Positions 1 through 7,769 of a DNA stretch of 64,000 nt are shown here, in pieces. The stretch is from NCBI RefSeq assembly GCF_030063335.1, contig NZ_JASISW010000011.1, positions 62,001-126,000 of the forward strand. Reading direction: 5' to 3'. Each line of letters opens with the position of its first letter. Positions within the stretch are counted from its first letter, which is position 1. The notes beneath the pieces were generated by a model that was given only the letters and a program-made list of their open reading frames with translations, ran no database searches and was not told the origin of the DNA. A program made the position numbers and the translations under genes. Source of the DNA: Rhodococcus sp. G-MC3. Lineage in GTDB: Bacteria; Actinomycetota; Actinomycetes; Mycobacteriales; Mycobacteriaceae.

Positions 1-36
1 GTCTTCGAATACCGGAAGTTGTCGGCACAGAAGTAG
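1..36 (+). CDS. clpP2: ATP-dependent Clp protease proteolytic subunit 2, 3' end only
   Basis: Only the last eleven codons and the TAG stop are in the window. They read VFEYRKLSAQK, which matches the C-terminal tail style of actinobacterial ClpP2 (a tyrosine-arginine-lysine-leucine-serine run just before the end). ClpP2 is a serine protease subunit that works with ClpP1 and the ClpX or ClpC1 unfoldases in the cytoplasm. The identification relies on this short tail plus its position directly upstream of clpX, the usual actinobacterial order. The catalytic residues lie outside the window and cannot be checked. Confidence 0.75.
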   Translation, partial: VFEYRKLSAQK

Positions 37-73
37 TCCTGAGCGGGTATCTTCGCAGGACCGTCTTGCGTAT

Positions 74-102
74 CGGGTGGGTGCAGCTACTGCATCCACC
101 CG
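74..102 (+). terminator. Hairpin after clpP2, probable terminator of the clpP operon
   Basis: CGGGTGG-G-TGCAG, a three-base loop, then CTGCA-T-CCACCCG form a 13-pair stem with one G-T pair. It starts 37 bases after the clpP2 stop. No T-run follows, which is common for actinobacterial terminators, so this is inferred from stem strength and position. Confidence 0.6.
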
Positions 103-435
103 AGATGTATGACGAGCGAGATGTAGTAACGCTTCGGAGGTCTCTCGGCGATTGATTCTCCGAAGGTACGACGACTGTGGCGTCGACCGTTTCATCTCTC
201 CTCGGAATTCTCGAGAACGAGCAGACTCGGACGGCGAATCACCGGAAACAACTCACCTATGTTCCAAGAACACGGGTACGGTCGCATGCAGGGGTCGAAG
301 GCTGACATTCGACAAGTCGGTGTTTCGACAAGTCGGTGTTTCGACAATGCTGTGGATCGAGAAGTTGCTCAGGCCGATGGACATCCACCAGGGTGCTTTC
401 GGCTGAACGCGGACAAGGGAAGTAGGAACCTCCGA
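103..435 (+). other. Upstream region of clpX, no convincing gene
   Basis: Open frames cross this stretch on both strands, including one in frame with clpX that begins near 259. None resembles a known protein, and the canonical ClpX N-terminus starts only at 436. The region should hold the clpX promoter, but I could not settle on one -10/-35 pair. Its clear structure is the 16-bp tandem repeat at 308-346. Confidence 0.5.
308..346 (+). repeat. 16-bp tandem repeat upstream of clpX
   Basis: The unit TTCGACAAGTCGGTGT occurs twice in direct succession (308-323, 324-339) and is followed by a partial third copy, TTCGACA (340-346). Each unit contains the small inverted repeat CGAC-AA-GTCG. It ends about 90 bases before the clpX start, so it could be a repeated operator or part of the leader. 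Confidence 0.8.
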
Positions 436-1716
436 ATGGCACGCATCGGTGACGGTGGCGATCTGCTGAAATGCTCTTTCTGCGGTAAGAGCCAGAAGCA
501 GGTGAAGAAGCTCATTGCGGGACCAGGGGTGTACATCTGCGATGAGTGCATCGACCTGTGTAACGAGATCATCGAGGAGGAGCTCGCGGAGTCGAGCGAG
601 GTCAAGCTCGACGACCTGCCGAAGCCCTCCGAGATCCGGGACTTCCTGGAGAATTACGTTATCGGCCAGGACACGGCCAAGCGGACGCTGGCTGTAGCCG
701 TCTATAACCATTACAAGCGCATTCAGGCGGGCGACAAGGCGCGGGATGCTCGCGGTGAGACCGTTGAGCTGGCCAAGTCCAACATTCTGATGCTTGGTCC
801 CACAGGTTGTGGGAAGACCTATCTCGCGCAGACCCTGGCGAAGATGCTGAACGTACCGTTCGCCATCGCCGACGCGACTGCACTCACCGAAGCCGGTTAC
901 GTCGGTGAGGACGTCGAGAACATCCTTCTCAAGCTGATTCAAGCTGCCGACTATGACGTCAAGCGTGCCGAGACTGGAATCATCTACATCGACGAGGTCG
1001 ACAAGATCGCGCGCAAGAGTGAGAATCCGTCGATCACGCGCGATGTGTCCGGAGAAGGCGTCCAGCAGGCACTGCTGAAAATTCTCGAGGGAACGCAGGC
1101 CAGTGTTCCTCCTCAGGGTGGTCGTAAGCACCCGCATCAGGAATTCATCCAGATCGACACGACGAACGTGCTCTTCATCGTCGCCGGGGCCTTTGCCGGT
1201 CTCGAGCGGATTGTCTCCGATCGCGTCGGCAAGCGTGGCCTCGGCTTCGGCGCCGAGGTTCGATCCAAGGCGGAGATCGACACGCAGGATCACTTCGCCG
1301 AGGTGATGCCAGAAGACCTCATCAAGTTCGGTTTGATCCCTGAGTTCATCGGTCGTCTGCCGGTGATCGCCTCGGTGACCAATTTGGACAAGGAATCGCT
1401 CGTGACGATTTTGTCCGAACCGAAGAACGCTTTGGTCAAGCAGTACAGCCGGCTCTTCGAGATGGACAACGTCGAACTCGAATTCACCAAGGACGCGCTC
1501 GAGGCAATTGCCGATCAGGCGATTCTGCGCGGCACAGGTGCTCGCGGTCTTCGGGCGATCCTGGAAGAGGTCCTCAACCCAGTGATGTTCGACATTCCCA
1601 GCCGTGATGATGTCGCCAAGGTCGTCGTGACCTCGGAGACCGTCAACGACAACGTGTTGCCGACCATTGTCCCGCGCAAGCCTGAGCGGCCCGAGCGTCG
1701 CGACAAGTCTGCATAG
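436..1716 (+). CDS. clpX: ATP-dependent Clp protease ATP-binding subunit ClpX
   Basis: ClpX is the AAA+ unfoldase that feeds tagged substrates into the ClpP1P2 chamber. The 426-residue product equals the usual actinobacterial length. Residues C13, C16, C35 and C38 form the N-terminal C4 zinc-binding domain. A Walker A motif (GPTGCGKT, near residue 120) and a Walker B motif (IDEVDK, near 185) follow, and the conserved arginine-finger and sensor region (IGRLPV) is present. The ATG at 436 was chosen because it gives the canonical start [18 protein letters not shown]; the frame is open for 59 more codons upstream, but those do not look like ClpX. It follows the clpP2 end, as in mycobacteria. Confidence 0.97.
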   Translation: MARIGDGGDLLKCSFCGKSQKQVKKLIAGPGVYICDECIDLCNEIIEEELAESSEVKLDDLPKPSEIRDFLENYVIGQDTAKRTLAVAVYNHYKRIQAGDKARDARGETVELAKSNILMLGPTGCGKTYLAQTLAKMLNVPFAIADATALTEAGYVGEDVENILLKLIQAADYDVKRAETGIIYIDEVDKIARKSENPSITRDVSGEGVQQALLKILEGTQASVPPQGGRKHPHQEFIQIDTTNVLFIVAGAFAGLERIVSDRVGKRGLGFGAEVRSKAEIDTQDHFAEVMPEDLIKFGLIPEFIGRLPVIASVTNLDKESLVTILSEPKNALVKQYSRLFEMDNVELEFTKDALEAIADQAILRGTGARGLRAILEEVLNPVMFDIPSRDDVAKVVVTSETVNDNVLPTIVPRKPERPERRDKSA

Positions 1717-1730
1717 GCAACCAACGTGAG

Positions 1731-1767
1731 AAAGCCCCGGGCCATCGATTCGATGGCCCGGGGCTTT
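1731..1767. terminator. Bidirectional terminator between clpX and the lactonase-like gene
   Basis: AAAGCCCCGGGCCATC and its exact complement GATGGCCCGGGGCTTT enclose a five-base loop. The stem is flanked by A on the left and T on the right, so it can end transcription of clpX (+) and of the converging gene (-). It lies 14 bases after the clpX stop and 12 bases before the opposite stop. Confidence 0.9.
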
Positions 1768-1779
1768 CGTCGTTTCGTG

Positions 1780-2637
1780 TCAGGCGATGAAGAATGCGTG
1801 AGCAGCTGGAAGTCCGGTGACCTCGCGGTGACGCACGGCGACCTCTGGATCGTGTCCTGGCACTACGAGGTGGGGTCCGTCGGCCAATTCGTTGATGCGA
1901 TCGAACGCGCCGTACATCCCGGGGAGATCGTGAAGGATCGCGAAAGGTGAATCCGTTTCGATGTTTTCGTAGAAGTGACTTGCGTCCGAGGCCACCACGA
2001 CGAATCCCTGCGCTGTGAGGATCCTGACCACAGCCGTACCTGCGGTGTGGCCGCCGACAAGATGGACCGAGAGACCGGGGAAAAGCTCAGCGTCGCCGTC
2101 GAGAATCCGAAGCCGGCTGCTCGAGCGGATGTGGGCTACGTCGGCTTCCGAATTCAGCCATTGTTCTTTCACGATTCTGCGCGCCCACGGACCGGTCCAG
2201 TATCGAAGTTCTTGCTCTTGAACCACGTACTCGGCGTTCGGAATATCGGCTACCGCACCGGTGTGATCGTAGTGAAGGTGGGTCAGCACAACAGCATCGA
2301 TTTTCTCAGCGGCGATGCCCAGTTCACCGATCAGATCGACGGGTGATCCGAAGTACTGTAGACCGGCGATGCCCGACGCCGTGTGTGGGGAGATTCCCGC
2401 ATCGATCATGACGGTTCGTGATTCCGTCACGGCCAACCAGACGTAATACGCGGTGGCGTGCGGCTCCTCTCCCCGGTCGTCGTATCCGTAAAAATGACTG
2501 CCGCGCTTTCCAGTTCGGAAGCCATATTGCACCGCATAGACACGCCAGGCATCGTCGGACGGCGGCCGGATGCTCTCGGCCGCCGTCGGAAACGGAACTT
2601 CCTGTACCACTGTTGTGTCAGACCGATGCTGGGACAA
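1780..2637 (-). CDS. Metallo-beta-lactamase-fold hydrolase, N-acyl-homoserine-lactonase family
   Basis: A 285-residue dinuclear-zinc hydrolase. The signature HLHYDH (H120, H122, D124, H125) is intact, followed by a conserved GHT histidine near 197, an aspartate in ASDASH near 217 and a histidine in VPGHD near 262, the ligand order of the AiiA/AttM lactonase group. That group opens lactone rings of acyl-homoserine lactones or gamma-butyrolactones, but the substrate here is unknown. The TTG start at 2637 lies inside the end of the upstream transporter gene (20-bp overlap). A GTG at 2610, just after the transporter stop, is an equally plausible start giving 276 residues. It is probably cotranscribed with the MHS transporter, so a lactone linked to quinate/shikimate or aromatic catabolism is a possible, unproven substrate. 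Confidence 0.8.
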   Translation of the reverse strand: MSQHRSDTTVVQEVPFPTAAESIRPPSDDAWRVYAVQYGFRTGKRGSHFYGYDDRGEEPHATAYYVWLAVTESRTVMIDAGISPHTASGIAGLQYFGSPVDLIGELGIAAEKIDAVVLTHLHYDHTGAVADIPNAEYVVQEQELRYWTGPWARRIVKEQWLNSEADVAHIRSSSRLRILDGDAELFPGLSVHLVGGHTAGTAVVRILTAQGFVVVASDASHFYENIETDSPFAILHDLPGMYGAFDRINELADGPHLVVPGHDPEVAVRHREVTGLPAAHAFFIA

Positions 2638-3976
2638 CGGATTCGGTGACGTCCTTCATGCCGAGCTTGGCGGTGGGGACTCGGAAAGTTTCGCGGGAGG
2701 TTGCAACGATCGTGATGTTGATGATGCAGAACACTGCGGTCACGATGGCGACGGGAAGCCAGGCGCCGGTTCCGTCGCCTGCGATGGCGCCGGCGATCGT
2801 GGGTGCGAAGCCGGCTATGGCGAAACCGATCTGAGTGCCGATGGCAGTACCGGACAGGCGAACCTTGGCCGGGAACATCTCGCCGTAGAACGCTGGCCAG
2901 ACTCCGCCCGTCGCGCTGTGGACGATTCCGAACATCACGATGCCGAAGGCGAAGATGAGGGCGTAGTTGCCGACGGAGATCGACCACAGGTACCCGAACA
3001 TGAGGATCGCGCACCCCGTGGAGCCGAAGATGAAGACGGGCTTGCGGCCGATTCGGTCGGACAGCTTGCCGAAGAGGGGAAGTGCAATGAGCGCAGCGAC
3101 ATTGGCGAGGACGCCTACCCAGAGCATCGGGGTGCGGTCGAGTCCGACGGTGTTGACCGCATACGACAGTGCGTAGACGGTGAAGATGGTACTGACCGAC
3201 GCGATGACTGCAGCGAATACCACCCGGAGAACCGAGCGCCAATGATCGGTGAGCAGGACCGAAAGTGGCATCTTCGGTGATTCCGCGCCCGCGATCTCTT
3301 CCTCGAACACGGGCGTCTCGTCCAAGGAACGACGGATGAGAAATGCGGCGAGTACAACGAATGCGCTGAGGATGAAGGGAATTCGCCATCCCCACGAGAG
3401 GAGCTGCTCTTCGGGAAGCATGGCGACCGGCAGGAAAACCGCGGTGGCGAGAATCTGGCCTCCCTGGGTGCCGCTGAGCGTGAAGCTGGTGAAGAATGCT
3501 CGGCGGTTGTCCGGTGAATGTTCGAGCGTCATCGAGTTCGCGCCTGCCTGCTCGCCACCTGCAGAGAATCCCTGGGCGAGTCGTAGACAGACCAAGATGA
3601 TCGGGGCCGCGATTCCGATGCTCGCGTAGCTGGGCAGTAGGCCGACTCCGAGCGTCGCCACGCCCATGAGCAACACCGTCGCGACCATGACTTTCTTGCG
3701 TCCGTACTGGTCGCCTATGTGACCGAGTACGAGAGCTCCCAGTGGTCGGGCGAGGTAACCGACGCCGAAGGTGGCCAGCGCCAACAGTGTTCCAGTGGCT
3801 GCGTTCGCGCCGGGGAAGAAGACGCGACCGAATACCAAGGCGGCAGCAGTGCCGTAGATGAAGAAGTCGTAGTACTCGAGTGCGCTTCCGATCCATGCGG
3901 CCGTAGCAGCTTTCTTCGGATTGGCTACGGTTCGGGGACGGTCCGGAACCGGGTTGGATGTCACAGGGTCGGTCAT
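2618..3976 (-). CDS. MFS transporter, metabolite:H+ symporter (MHS) family, probable shikimate/aromatic acid uptake
   Basis: A 452-residue, 12-helix membrane protein. The first cytoplasmic loop carries the MHS/MFS motif GHIGDQYGRKKVM and the matching second-half motif KLSDRIGRKPVF. The N-terminal WIGSALEYYDFFIYG block is typical of the ShiA/KgtP/ProP subgroup. Position decides the likely cargo: the next divergent genes encode a quinate/shikimate-type dehydrogenase and 3-dehydroshikimate dehydratase, so shikimate, quinate or dehydroshikimate import is the best guess. A 17-bp motif shared with the aroE promoter lies 71-87 bases upstream of the ATG, suggesting common control by the adjacent TetR protein. 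It overlaps the downstream lactonase-like gene by 20 bp. Confidence 0.85.
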   Translation of the reverse strand: MTDPVTSNPVPDRPRTVANPKKAATAAWIGSALEYYDFFIYGTAAALVFGRVFFPGANAATGTLLALATFGVGYLARPLGALVLGHIGDQYGRKKVMVATVLLMGVATLGVGLLPSYASIGIAAPIILVCLRLAQGFSAGGEQAGANSMTLEHSPDNRRAFFTSFTLSGTQGGQILATAVFLPVAMLPEEQLLSWGWRIPFILSAFVVLAAFLIRRSLDETPVFEEEIAGAESPKMPLSVLLTDHWRSVLRVVFAAVIASVSTIFTVYALSYAVNTVGLDRTPMLWVGVLANVAALIALPLFGKLSDRIGRKPVFIFGSTGCAILMFGYLWSISVGNYALIFAFGIVMFGIVHSATGGVWPAFYGEMFPAKVRLSGTAIGTQIGFAIAGFAPTIAGAIAGDGTGAWLPVAIVTAVFCIINITIVATSRETFRVPTAKLGMKDVTESVVPASV

Positions 3977-4046
3977 CGTCGTCTCTCTTCGCGTCGAATG
4001 TGGGGGAGTACACGAGGTCGACGAGCCGATACGCCGCGATCGGACC

Positions 4047-4063
4047 TTAATGTACTAACTGGT
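4047..4063 (-). promoter_or_regulatory. Candidate TetR operator upstream of the MHS transporter
   Basis: On the minus strand this reads ACCAGTTAGTACATTAA. The same motif, with 15 of 17 identical bases and in the same orientation relative to its gene, stands in front of aroE at 4897-4913. The sharing, and the TetR gene located between the two sites, is what supports a common operator or operator-promoter; no binding data are visible. Confidence 0.55.
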
Positions 4064-4158
4064 TAAAACTGGGTGTCAGTAGATAGTGAACGTGATCCGG
4101 GCCACGTGTCAACCCCTGATGTGATGGCGAAGCGGAAACGATCTTGGTCGCCGAGTTC

Positions 4159-4818
4159 TCAGGCGGTGGTCGTGGTCAGGAAGGCAATGATCATGTCGCC
4201 GAGCATCGCCCTCAGGTGTTCGCGGTGGATCGGAGCGGTGAGGTCTCGGCCGAAGAGGGCCTCGAATGTATAGCGATTGGACAGTCTGAAGACGCAGAAA
4301 CTGCTGATCGCCATATGGACGTCGAGGGCATCGACATCGGTCCGGAACAGGCCGTCGGCTTGGCCACGGGTGAGAATGCGTTCGAGTAACTCGGCGGCTG
4401 GATTTCCGAGATTGTTCAGTTCCTCGGATTTACGGATGTGCTCGCCGCGCAAGATGTTCTCGGTCGATACGAGCCGAATGAATTCGGGATTGTGCTCGTG
4501 GTGATCGAACGTCAGCGATGCGATGGCTCGAATTGCGTCCGGTGGCGAGAGCCCGGCGGTATCGAGCTCGCGTTCACGTTCGCGGATCCGGCGGTACGAG
4601 CGCTCCAGAACTGCCTGGTAGAGGCCCTCTTTGTCGGTGAAGTAGTAGTAGATCATTCGCTTGGTCGACTGAGTGCGCTCGGCGATCTCGTCGACACGGG
4701 CGCCTGCGTAGCCCTTGTCCGCGAATTCGCTCGTGGCCACATCGAGGATGTTGTGGCGAGTGGTCTCGCTGTTGCGCCGCCGCTTGCCGCCGGTGTCGGT
4801 GGTCGTGGGTCGCGTCAT
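4159..4818 (-). CDS. TetR/AcrR family transcriptional regulator
   Basis: A 219-residue one-domain regulator. The N-terminal helix-turn-helix covers about residues 17-63 (ILDVATSEFADKGYAG, then RVDEIAERTQSTKRMIYYYF), the standard TetR pattern in which the last part is the recognition helix. The C-terminal two thirds form a ligand-binding helical domain that I cannot assign to a ligand. The ATG at 4818 was chosen because the HTH then begins at the usual distance from the N-terminus; the frame extends 36 codons further without TetR character. It lies between the transporter (same strand) and divergent aroE, each preceded by the same 17-bp motif, so it is probably a local repressor responding to a shikimate-pathway or aromatic intermediate. 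Confidence 0.88.
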   Translation of the reverse strand: MTRPTTTDTGGKRRRNSETTRHNILDVATSEFADKGYAGARVDEIAERTQSTKRMIYYYFTDKEGLYQAVLERSYRRIRERERELDTAGLSPPDAIRAIASLTFDHHEHNPEFIRLVSTENILRGEHIRKSEELNNLGNPAAELLERILTRGQADGLFRTDVDALDVHMAISSFCVFRLSNRYTFEALFGRDLTAPIHREHLRAMLGDMIIAFLTTTTA

Positions 4819-4896
4819 GAATCGAAACTCTATCCGGCCGGGGTCCGCAGAAAGCTTGGGGTAAGCCACGGCGCGTAGTACCATATGAAATAACTC

Positions 4897-4913
4897 ACTA
4901 GTTCGTACATTAA
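4897..4913 (+). promoter_or_regulatory. Candidate TetR operator/promoter of aroE-qsuB
   Basis: ACTAGTTCGTACATTAA, matching 4047-4063 at 15 of 17 positions. It contains a -10-like TACATT (4906-4911) 30 bases before the aroE ATG, so a bound repressor would cover the promoter. It lies in the divergent tetR-aroE spacer and may also autoregulate tetR. Confidence 0.55.
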
Positions 4914-4940
4914 AAATCACGTTCAACGCAAGGAGTCGGC

Positions 4941-5831
4941 ATGGCCGAATCTATGATCTGTGGCCTGATCGGAACCGGTATCGGGCGCTCGCTGACGCCA
5001 CCGATGCACGAGCGAGAAGGTGCCGCGCAGGGGCTGCACTACCTCTACCGCACCATCGATCTGGATGCACGCCAACTCACGGTCGACGATCTGGCGCGGC
5101 TGGTGAACACAGCCGCCGACCTCGGTTTTCGCGGTCTCAACATCACCCACCCATGCAAACAGTTGGTTATCGCGCTGCTCGATGAACTGTCGGAGGATGC
5201 GTCTCGGCTGGGTGCGGTCAACACAGTGCTGTTCGACGGCGCCAAGAAGATCGGGCATAACACGGACTGGTCCGGCTTCGGGCGAAACTTCGACATCGGG
5301 CTGGCAGGAGCGTCGACCGGGTCGGTTGTTCAGATTGGAGCGGGGGGAGCAGGTGCTGCCGTTGCCTATGCCGTCGCGAAGAGGGGAGCCGGGCATCTGA
5401 CGGTCATCGACGCGGACCTCGCGCGGGCTACCGAATTGGCGAAGGCGATGGCGTCGCTGTTTCCGGCCGTCGACTTCGAAGCGGGCACTCCCTCCGATCT
5501 CGAGCGATCACTGGCTGCGGCCGATGGCGTCGTGCACGCGACACCGACCGGAATGGCAGCGCATCCGGGTACAGCATTCGACCCGGGACTACTGAGACCG
5601 CAGATGTGGGTTGCCGAAGTGGTTTACCGTCCGGCGGAGACCGAGTTGCTCACCGCCGCAGCCGCACTGGGATGCCGGACTCTCAGCGGTACCGGGATGG
5701 CCGTTCATCAGGCCGCCGACGCATTCGAGATCTTCACGGGGTTAGAGGCCGACACCGAGCGAATGATCGCCCACATGCAGGAACTTATCGCCTTCGAAGA
5801 TGCTACGACATCGGCCGGAGCATTGACGTGA
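4941..5831 (+). CDS. aroE: Quinate/shikimate dehydrogenase (catabolic AroE-family, probably NAD-dependent)
   Basis: It catalyses reversible oxidation of shikimate to 3-dehydroshikimate (and possibly quinate to 3-dehydroquinate). The 296-residue chain has the AroE substrate domain (GRSLTP near residue 15-20, then NITHPCK with catalytic K73) and the second catalytic aspartate in GHNTDW (D109). The Rossmann domain carries GAGGAG near 133-138. After the second beta strand there is an aspartate (TVIDADL, D157) rather than an Arg/Thr NADP-binding motif, so NAD preference is inferred, as in the Corynebacterium quinate/shikimate dehydrogenase. The SLTP variant also fits that subgroup. The ATG is preceded by AAGGAG. 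It overlaps the start of the dehydratase gene by four bases, so the two are translationally coupled. Confidence 0.9.
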   Translation: MAESMICGLIGTGIGRSLTPPMHEREGAAQGLHYLYRTIDLDARQLTVDDLARLVNTAADLGFRGLNITHPCKQLVIALLDELSEDASRLGAVNTVLFDGAKKIGHNTDWSGFGRNFDIGLAGASTGSVVQIGAGGAGAAVAYAVAKRGAGHLTVIDADLARATELAKAMASLFPAVDFEAGTPSDLERSLAAADGVVHATPTGMAAHPGTAFDPGLLRPQMWVAEVVYRPAETELLTAAAALGCRTLSGTGMAVHQAADAFEIFTGLEADTERMIAHMQELIAFEDATTSAGALT

Positions 5832-7717
5832 ACGCCGTTCGCACCGCGGTCGCGACCGTGTCACTGAGCGGATCGCTACGCGAGAAAATGGAAGCGATCT
5901 CCAGCGCAGGCTTCGACGGCTTCGAGGTGTTCGAGCCGGACCTGGTGAGCTCACCGTATTCTCCTGCGGAGATAGCGAAGCAAGCAGCAGACCTCGGTAT
6001 CACCGTCGACCTCTACCAGCCGTTCCGTGATCTGGATTCATCCGATGACACTCGTTTCGAGCGCAACCTGGTTCGGCTCGAGCGAAAGTTCGATCTCATG
6101 GAACAGTTGGGCTGCGACCTTCTCCTGGTGTGCTCGTCGCCCCTATCTGCCGCGGTGACCGACGATGGGCAGTTGATCGATCAGTTGGGCCGCGCCGCCG
6201 ACCGGGCGCGAAACCGTGGCATGCGTCTGGCCTACGAGGCGCTGGCCTGGGGGACGCACGTCAACACCTACCGCCATGCATGGGACATCGTCAGGCAGGT
6301 GGATTCGAAATCCCTCGGCACCTCCCTCGACAGTTTCCACATTCTCTCTCGTGGGGACGACCCGTCGGGGATCGTCGACATCCCCGGGGAGAAGATCTTC
6401 TTCCTGCAGCTCGCCGATGCCCCGCATCTGGTGATGGACGTTCTGCAGTGGTCGCGGCACCATCGTTGCTTTCCAGGACAGGGGAATTTCGATCTCGTCG
6501 GGTTCGGTTCCTACATAGCCGATTCCGGATATGCGGGCCCGTGGTCACTCGAGATCTTCAACGACGTGTTCCGCGAATCTGCGACCGGCCGCACTGCCGC
6601 GGATGCGCATCGGTCTCTCCTGTATCTGCAGGAACACGTTGCAGCGTATCGAGGCACGGTGACCGAGCCGTTGTTCGAAGCGCCGTCGCCTGGTCCGATC
6701 GAGAACATAGTTTCCCTTCGTGTAGCTGCCGGCCCGGTGCGGGCTGCGGAGTTGGGAAGGAGGTTGCGGCATCTGGGCTTCGACCTGACGGCAGCCCACA
6801 GCGAGCACGGACTCCAGCTTCATACGCAAGGTCCATTGGCCGTTGTGGTCGACACCACCGTCGACAGCCTGTGGACAGCTCCCGGGGTTCCCGCCCACCT
6901 GCCGGCACTTGCTCAGATCGGTGTGCGGAGTGATGCTCCCGAGCAGTGGGAGACGCGCGCGCATGCCTTCGGCGTTGCCGCGAAATCGGTGACGATGCCA
7001 GGCACTGTGGAGGCACAGGATGGCGTGGTCCGCCTGAGTATCACCGACGCGACATCACTCGATCTGCGCAGCCGCGCGAGTACTGGAGCTTGGCAGGCGG
7101 CATTCGATCTTGCTCCTCGACGATCGAATCCGCCGTCGGATCCGATCGTGACCGCCGTCGATCACATTGCTCTTGCCGTACCGGCCGACAGCTGGGACGG
7201 CATCATGTTGTTGTTGCGCTCGGTATTCGGGATGACACCCCACGAGGGACAGGACGTGGTCGACTCGGTAGGTTCGGTGCGCAGTCAGGCGCTGACTCTC
7301 GCAACTGGGCATGGAACGATCCGGATCTCGCTCAACATGGTTCCAGGGCGTTCTTCGACAACCGATCCGCTGCCGGCCGCGCGCCGGGGTGGTGTCAGTC
7401 ACATCGCCTTCGGTTGCGCGGACATCCTTGGTGCAGCTTCGGAGATGACGGACCGGGGATTCGTGCCCCTCGATATCTCGGCCAACTACTACGACGACCT
7501 CGCCGCACGTTTCGATCTCAGCACTGAACTTCTCGCCGAGATGCAGTGTTTCGGGATCCTGTACGACGCCGACGGAACGGGTGGCGAGTTTTTCCACTTC
7601 TTCACACCCGTGGTCGGTGAGGACCTGTTCTTCGAGGTCGTCGAGCGACGAGGTGGGTATTCCGGTTACGGCGAGGTCAACTCAGCGGTGAGGCTTGCCG
7701 CACAGTTGCAGTCCTGA
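5828..7717 (+). CDS. qsuB: 3-dehydroshikimate dehydratase, two-domain QsuB type
   Basis: It converts 3-dehydroshikimate to protocatechuate, the entry compound of the pca genes that follow. The 629-residue protein has two parts. Residues 1 to about 290 form a TIM-barrel sugar-phosphate-isomerase/AP-endonuclease-like domain with the metal-ligand segments LAYEALAWG, SLDSFH, FLQLADAPH and WSLEIFND. The C-terminal half resembles 4-hydroxyphenylpyruvate dioxygenase (two VOC modules), and its putative H, H, E metal site (VDHIALAV, VSHIAFG, GGEFFHFF) is intact. Corynebacterium QsuB has the same architecture and similar length. The GTG at 5828 overlaps the aroE stop (GTGA) and gives a sensible start, MNAVRTAVATVSL; the open frame runs further upstream inside aroE without dehydratase-like sequence. 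Confidence 0.92.
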   Translation: MNAVRTAVATVSLSGSLREKMEAISSAGFDGFEVFEPDLVSSPYSPAEIAKQAADLGITVDLYQPFRDLDSSDDTRFERNLVRLERKFDLMEQLGCDLLLVCSSPLSAAVTDDGQLIDQLGRAADRARNRGMRLAYEALAWGTHVNTYRHAWDIVRQVDSKSLGTSLDSFHILSRGDDPSGIVDIPGEKIFFLQLADAPHLVMDVLQWSRHHRCFPGQGNFDLVGFGSYIADSGYAGPWSLEIFNDVFRESATGRTAADAHRSLLYLQEHVAAYRGTVTEPLFEAPSPGPIENIVSLRVAAGPVRAAELGRRLRHLGFDLTAAHSEHGLQLHTQGPLAVVVDTTVDSLWTAPGVPAHLPALAQIGVRSDAPEQWETRAHAFGVAAKSVTMPGTVEAQDGVVRLSITDATSLDLRSRASTGAWQAAFDLAPRRSNPPSDPIVTAVDHIALAVPADSWDGIMLLLRSVFGMTPHEGQDVVDSVGSVRSQALTLATGHGTIRISLNMVPGRSSTTDPLPAARRGGVSHIAFGCADILGAASEMTDRGFVPLDISANYYDDLAARFDLSTELLAEMQCFGILYDADGTGGEFFHFFTPVVGEDLFFEVVERRGGYSGYGEVNSAVRLAAQLQS

Positions 7718-7722
7718 GCATT

Positions 7723-7757
7723 CCGGCTCGCGAACGCACGTGCGTTCGCGAGACCGG
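7723..7757. terminator. Bidirectional terminator between qsuB and pcaF
   Basis: CTCGCGAACGCA (7727-7738), CG, then the exact complement TGCGTTCGCGAG (7741-7752) form a perfect 12-bp stem. A further CCGG/CCGG pair extends it past one bulged A. It lies in the 52-base gap between two converging genes, so it probably serves both. Confidence 0.85.
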
Positions 7758-7769
7758 ACCTGCAACTTA

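Noticed and set aside
259-435. Upstream in-frame extension of clpX (59 codons)
   Set aside because: The sequence spans the tandem repeat and lacks ClpX similarity; ATG 436 gives the canonical zinc-domain N-terminus.
2427-4013. Long minus-strand open frame of over 500 codons across the MHS transporter
   Set aside because: It is an out-of-frame shadow with Arg/His-rich low-complexity translation; the transporter frame has clear family motifs.
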